Assembly: GCA_902618855.1 (NCBI GenBank) | Contig: CACNCD010000001.1 | Location: forward strand, 93,255-157,254 | Source: an uncultured Pelagibacteraceae bacterium | Lineage (GTDB): Bacteria > Pseudomonadota > Alphaproteobacteria > Pelagibacterales > Pelagibacteraceae | Reading direction: 5' to 3' | DNA: 64,000 bases | In this document: positions 63,740 to 64,000 of the stretch, in pieces | How positions within the stretch are numbered: position 1 is the first letter of the stretch | Layout of the letters: every line of letters begins with the position of its first letter | Program-made: the position numbers and the translations under genes | The notes under the pieces: generated by a model | Told to the model about the DNA's origin: nothing | Database searches by the model: none | The model's input: only the letters and a program-made list of their open reading frames with translations

Positions 63740-64000
63740 TTAGGTACCTGATTTACCTAATAAATTTACCATTAAGACACCAGCGACAATTAATCCAAGT
63801 CCAATTATTTCATAAAGATTTGGCATTTGATTAAATTTGTATATTCCAACTATCGTAGTAGCGATAATACATAATCCTGCAAAAGATGCATAAGTTATTC
63901 CAACGGGAATAGTTTTCATCACTAGAGATAATGTGAACATGCATCCAACTATAGCTATTGCTGTTAAGATGCTAGGTATTATTATAGTGAAACCTTGTGC
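63740..64000 (-). CDS. SMR-family small multidrug exporter (5' truncated)
   Basis: The reading frame is open to the window edge, so the start lies beyond base 64000. The visible 86 residues hold at least three of four transmembrane helices, with the EmrE-like segment LVMKTIPVGITYASFAGLCI and the ending GLIVAGVLMVNLLGKSG. The Glu in helix 1 that couples drug and proton transport lies outside the window. SMR proteins export cationic drugs or guanidinium-type compounds. Confidence 0.85.
   Translation of the reverse strand, partial: AQGFTIIIPSILTAIAIVGCMFTLSLVMKTIPVGITYASFAGLCIIATTIVGIYKFNQMPNLYEIIGLGLIVAGVLMVNLLGKSGT

Noticed and set aside
1..64000. CRISPR arrays, insertion sequences, prophage genes, tRNA and rRNA genes
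   Set aside because: No regularly spaced repeats, transposase or integrase motifs, or tRNA- or rRNA-like sequences were seen on reading; small divergent RNAs could still be missed.

Overview
The window reads as a piece of a streamlined, AT-rich alphaproteobacterial chromosome, most probably SAR11 (Pelagibacterales, Candidatus Pelagibacter type). This is an inference from several things seen together: strong A+T bias with Lys/Ile/Asn-rich proteins, almost no intergenic space, frequent 1-11 nt operon overlaps and tail-to-tail overlaps of convergent genes, and a gene set typical of marine SAR11 (trimethylamine monooxygenase beside a betaine-type ABC permease, SoxBDAG, formate-THF ligase, Fe-alcohol dehydrogenase). 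No phage, IS, CRISPR, tRNA or rRNA was seen, and no gene-free stretch exceeds 300 nt.

Region 1 (1-16158) is a methylated-amine, C1 and glutathione block. It holds the end of a ProW-type permease, a tiny membrane protein and Tmm. A tight six-gene operon follows (glpK, a GpsA-type dehydrogenase, Fe-ADH, a glutamine-amidotransferase-like enzyme, gshA, gshB). Then fhs and soxBDAG are transcribed divergently. Together they could oxidise trimethylamine, sarcosine, alcohols and glycerol, with C1 units passing through tetrahydrofolate and possibly glutathione. Region 2 (16159-25653) holds a methyltransferase, a small lipoprotein, a GNAT enzyme, a periplasmic metallo-beta-lactamase-fold hydrolase and purEK. 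It also holds an overlapping four-gene operon of unknown role (M19-like protein with a degraded metal site, 553-aa orphan, DUF3726, 50-aa double-CxxC protein). Region 3 (25749-31966) is a complete iscR-sufBCDSU-sufT-sufA Fe-S assembly operon with a likely IscR operator in its promoter.

Region 4 (32025-38411) has a small basic protein, glnA, ybaK, two EamA exporters, a homocysteine methyltransferase, TauE and moaB. Region 5 (38442-48799) is the molybdenum block: a form II CoxGSLM hydroxylase, a split XdhC/CoxI pair, YjbQ, a MobA-like transferase, moaACDE in the opposite direction, and a Tat-exported sulfite-oxidase-family enzyme with a cytochrome c. Region 6 (48796-58924) is mixed metabolism: a glycosyltransferase, PhyH, GYD, an aldehyde dehydrogenase, CcdA, a butyrobetaine-hydroxylase-like enzyme with an EamA transporter, HisN-like, a beta-propeller autotransporter and a GATase. 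Region 7 (58936-63675) is a photolyase/cryptochrome neighbourhood: a PhrB-family protein that has lost most Fe-S ligands, DCC, DUF2256, an antenna-less FAD-binding photolyase homologue, DUF2805, an SDR without the catalytic Tyr and a small membrane protein. An SMR transporter is cut by the window end.

The best candidates for undescribed biology are the four-gene operon at 21067-24449 and the photolyase-associated set at 59396-63429. All family assignments come from reading motifs by eye; no database search was run.
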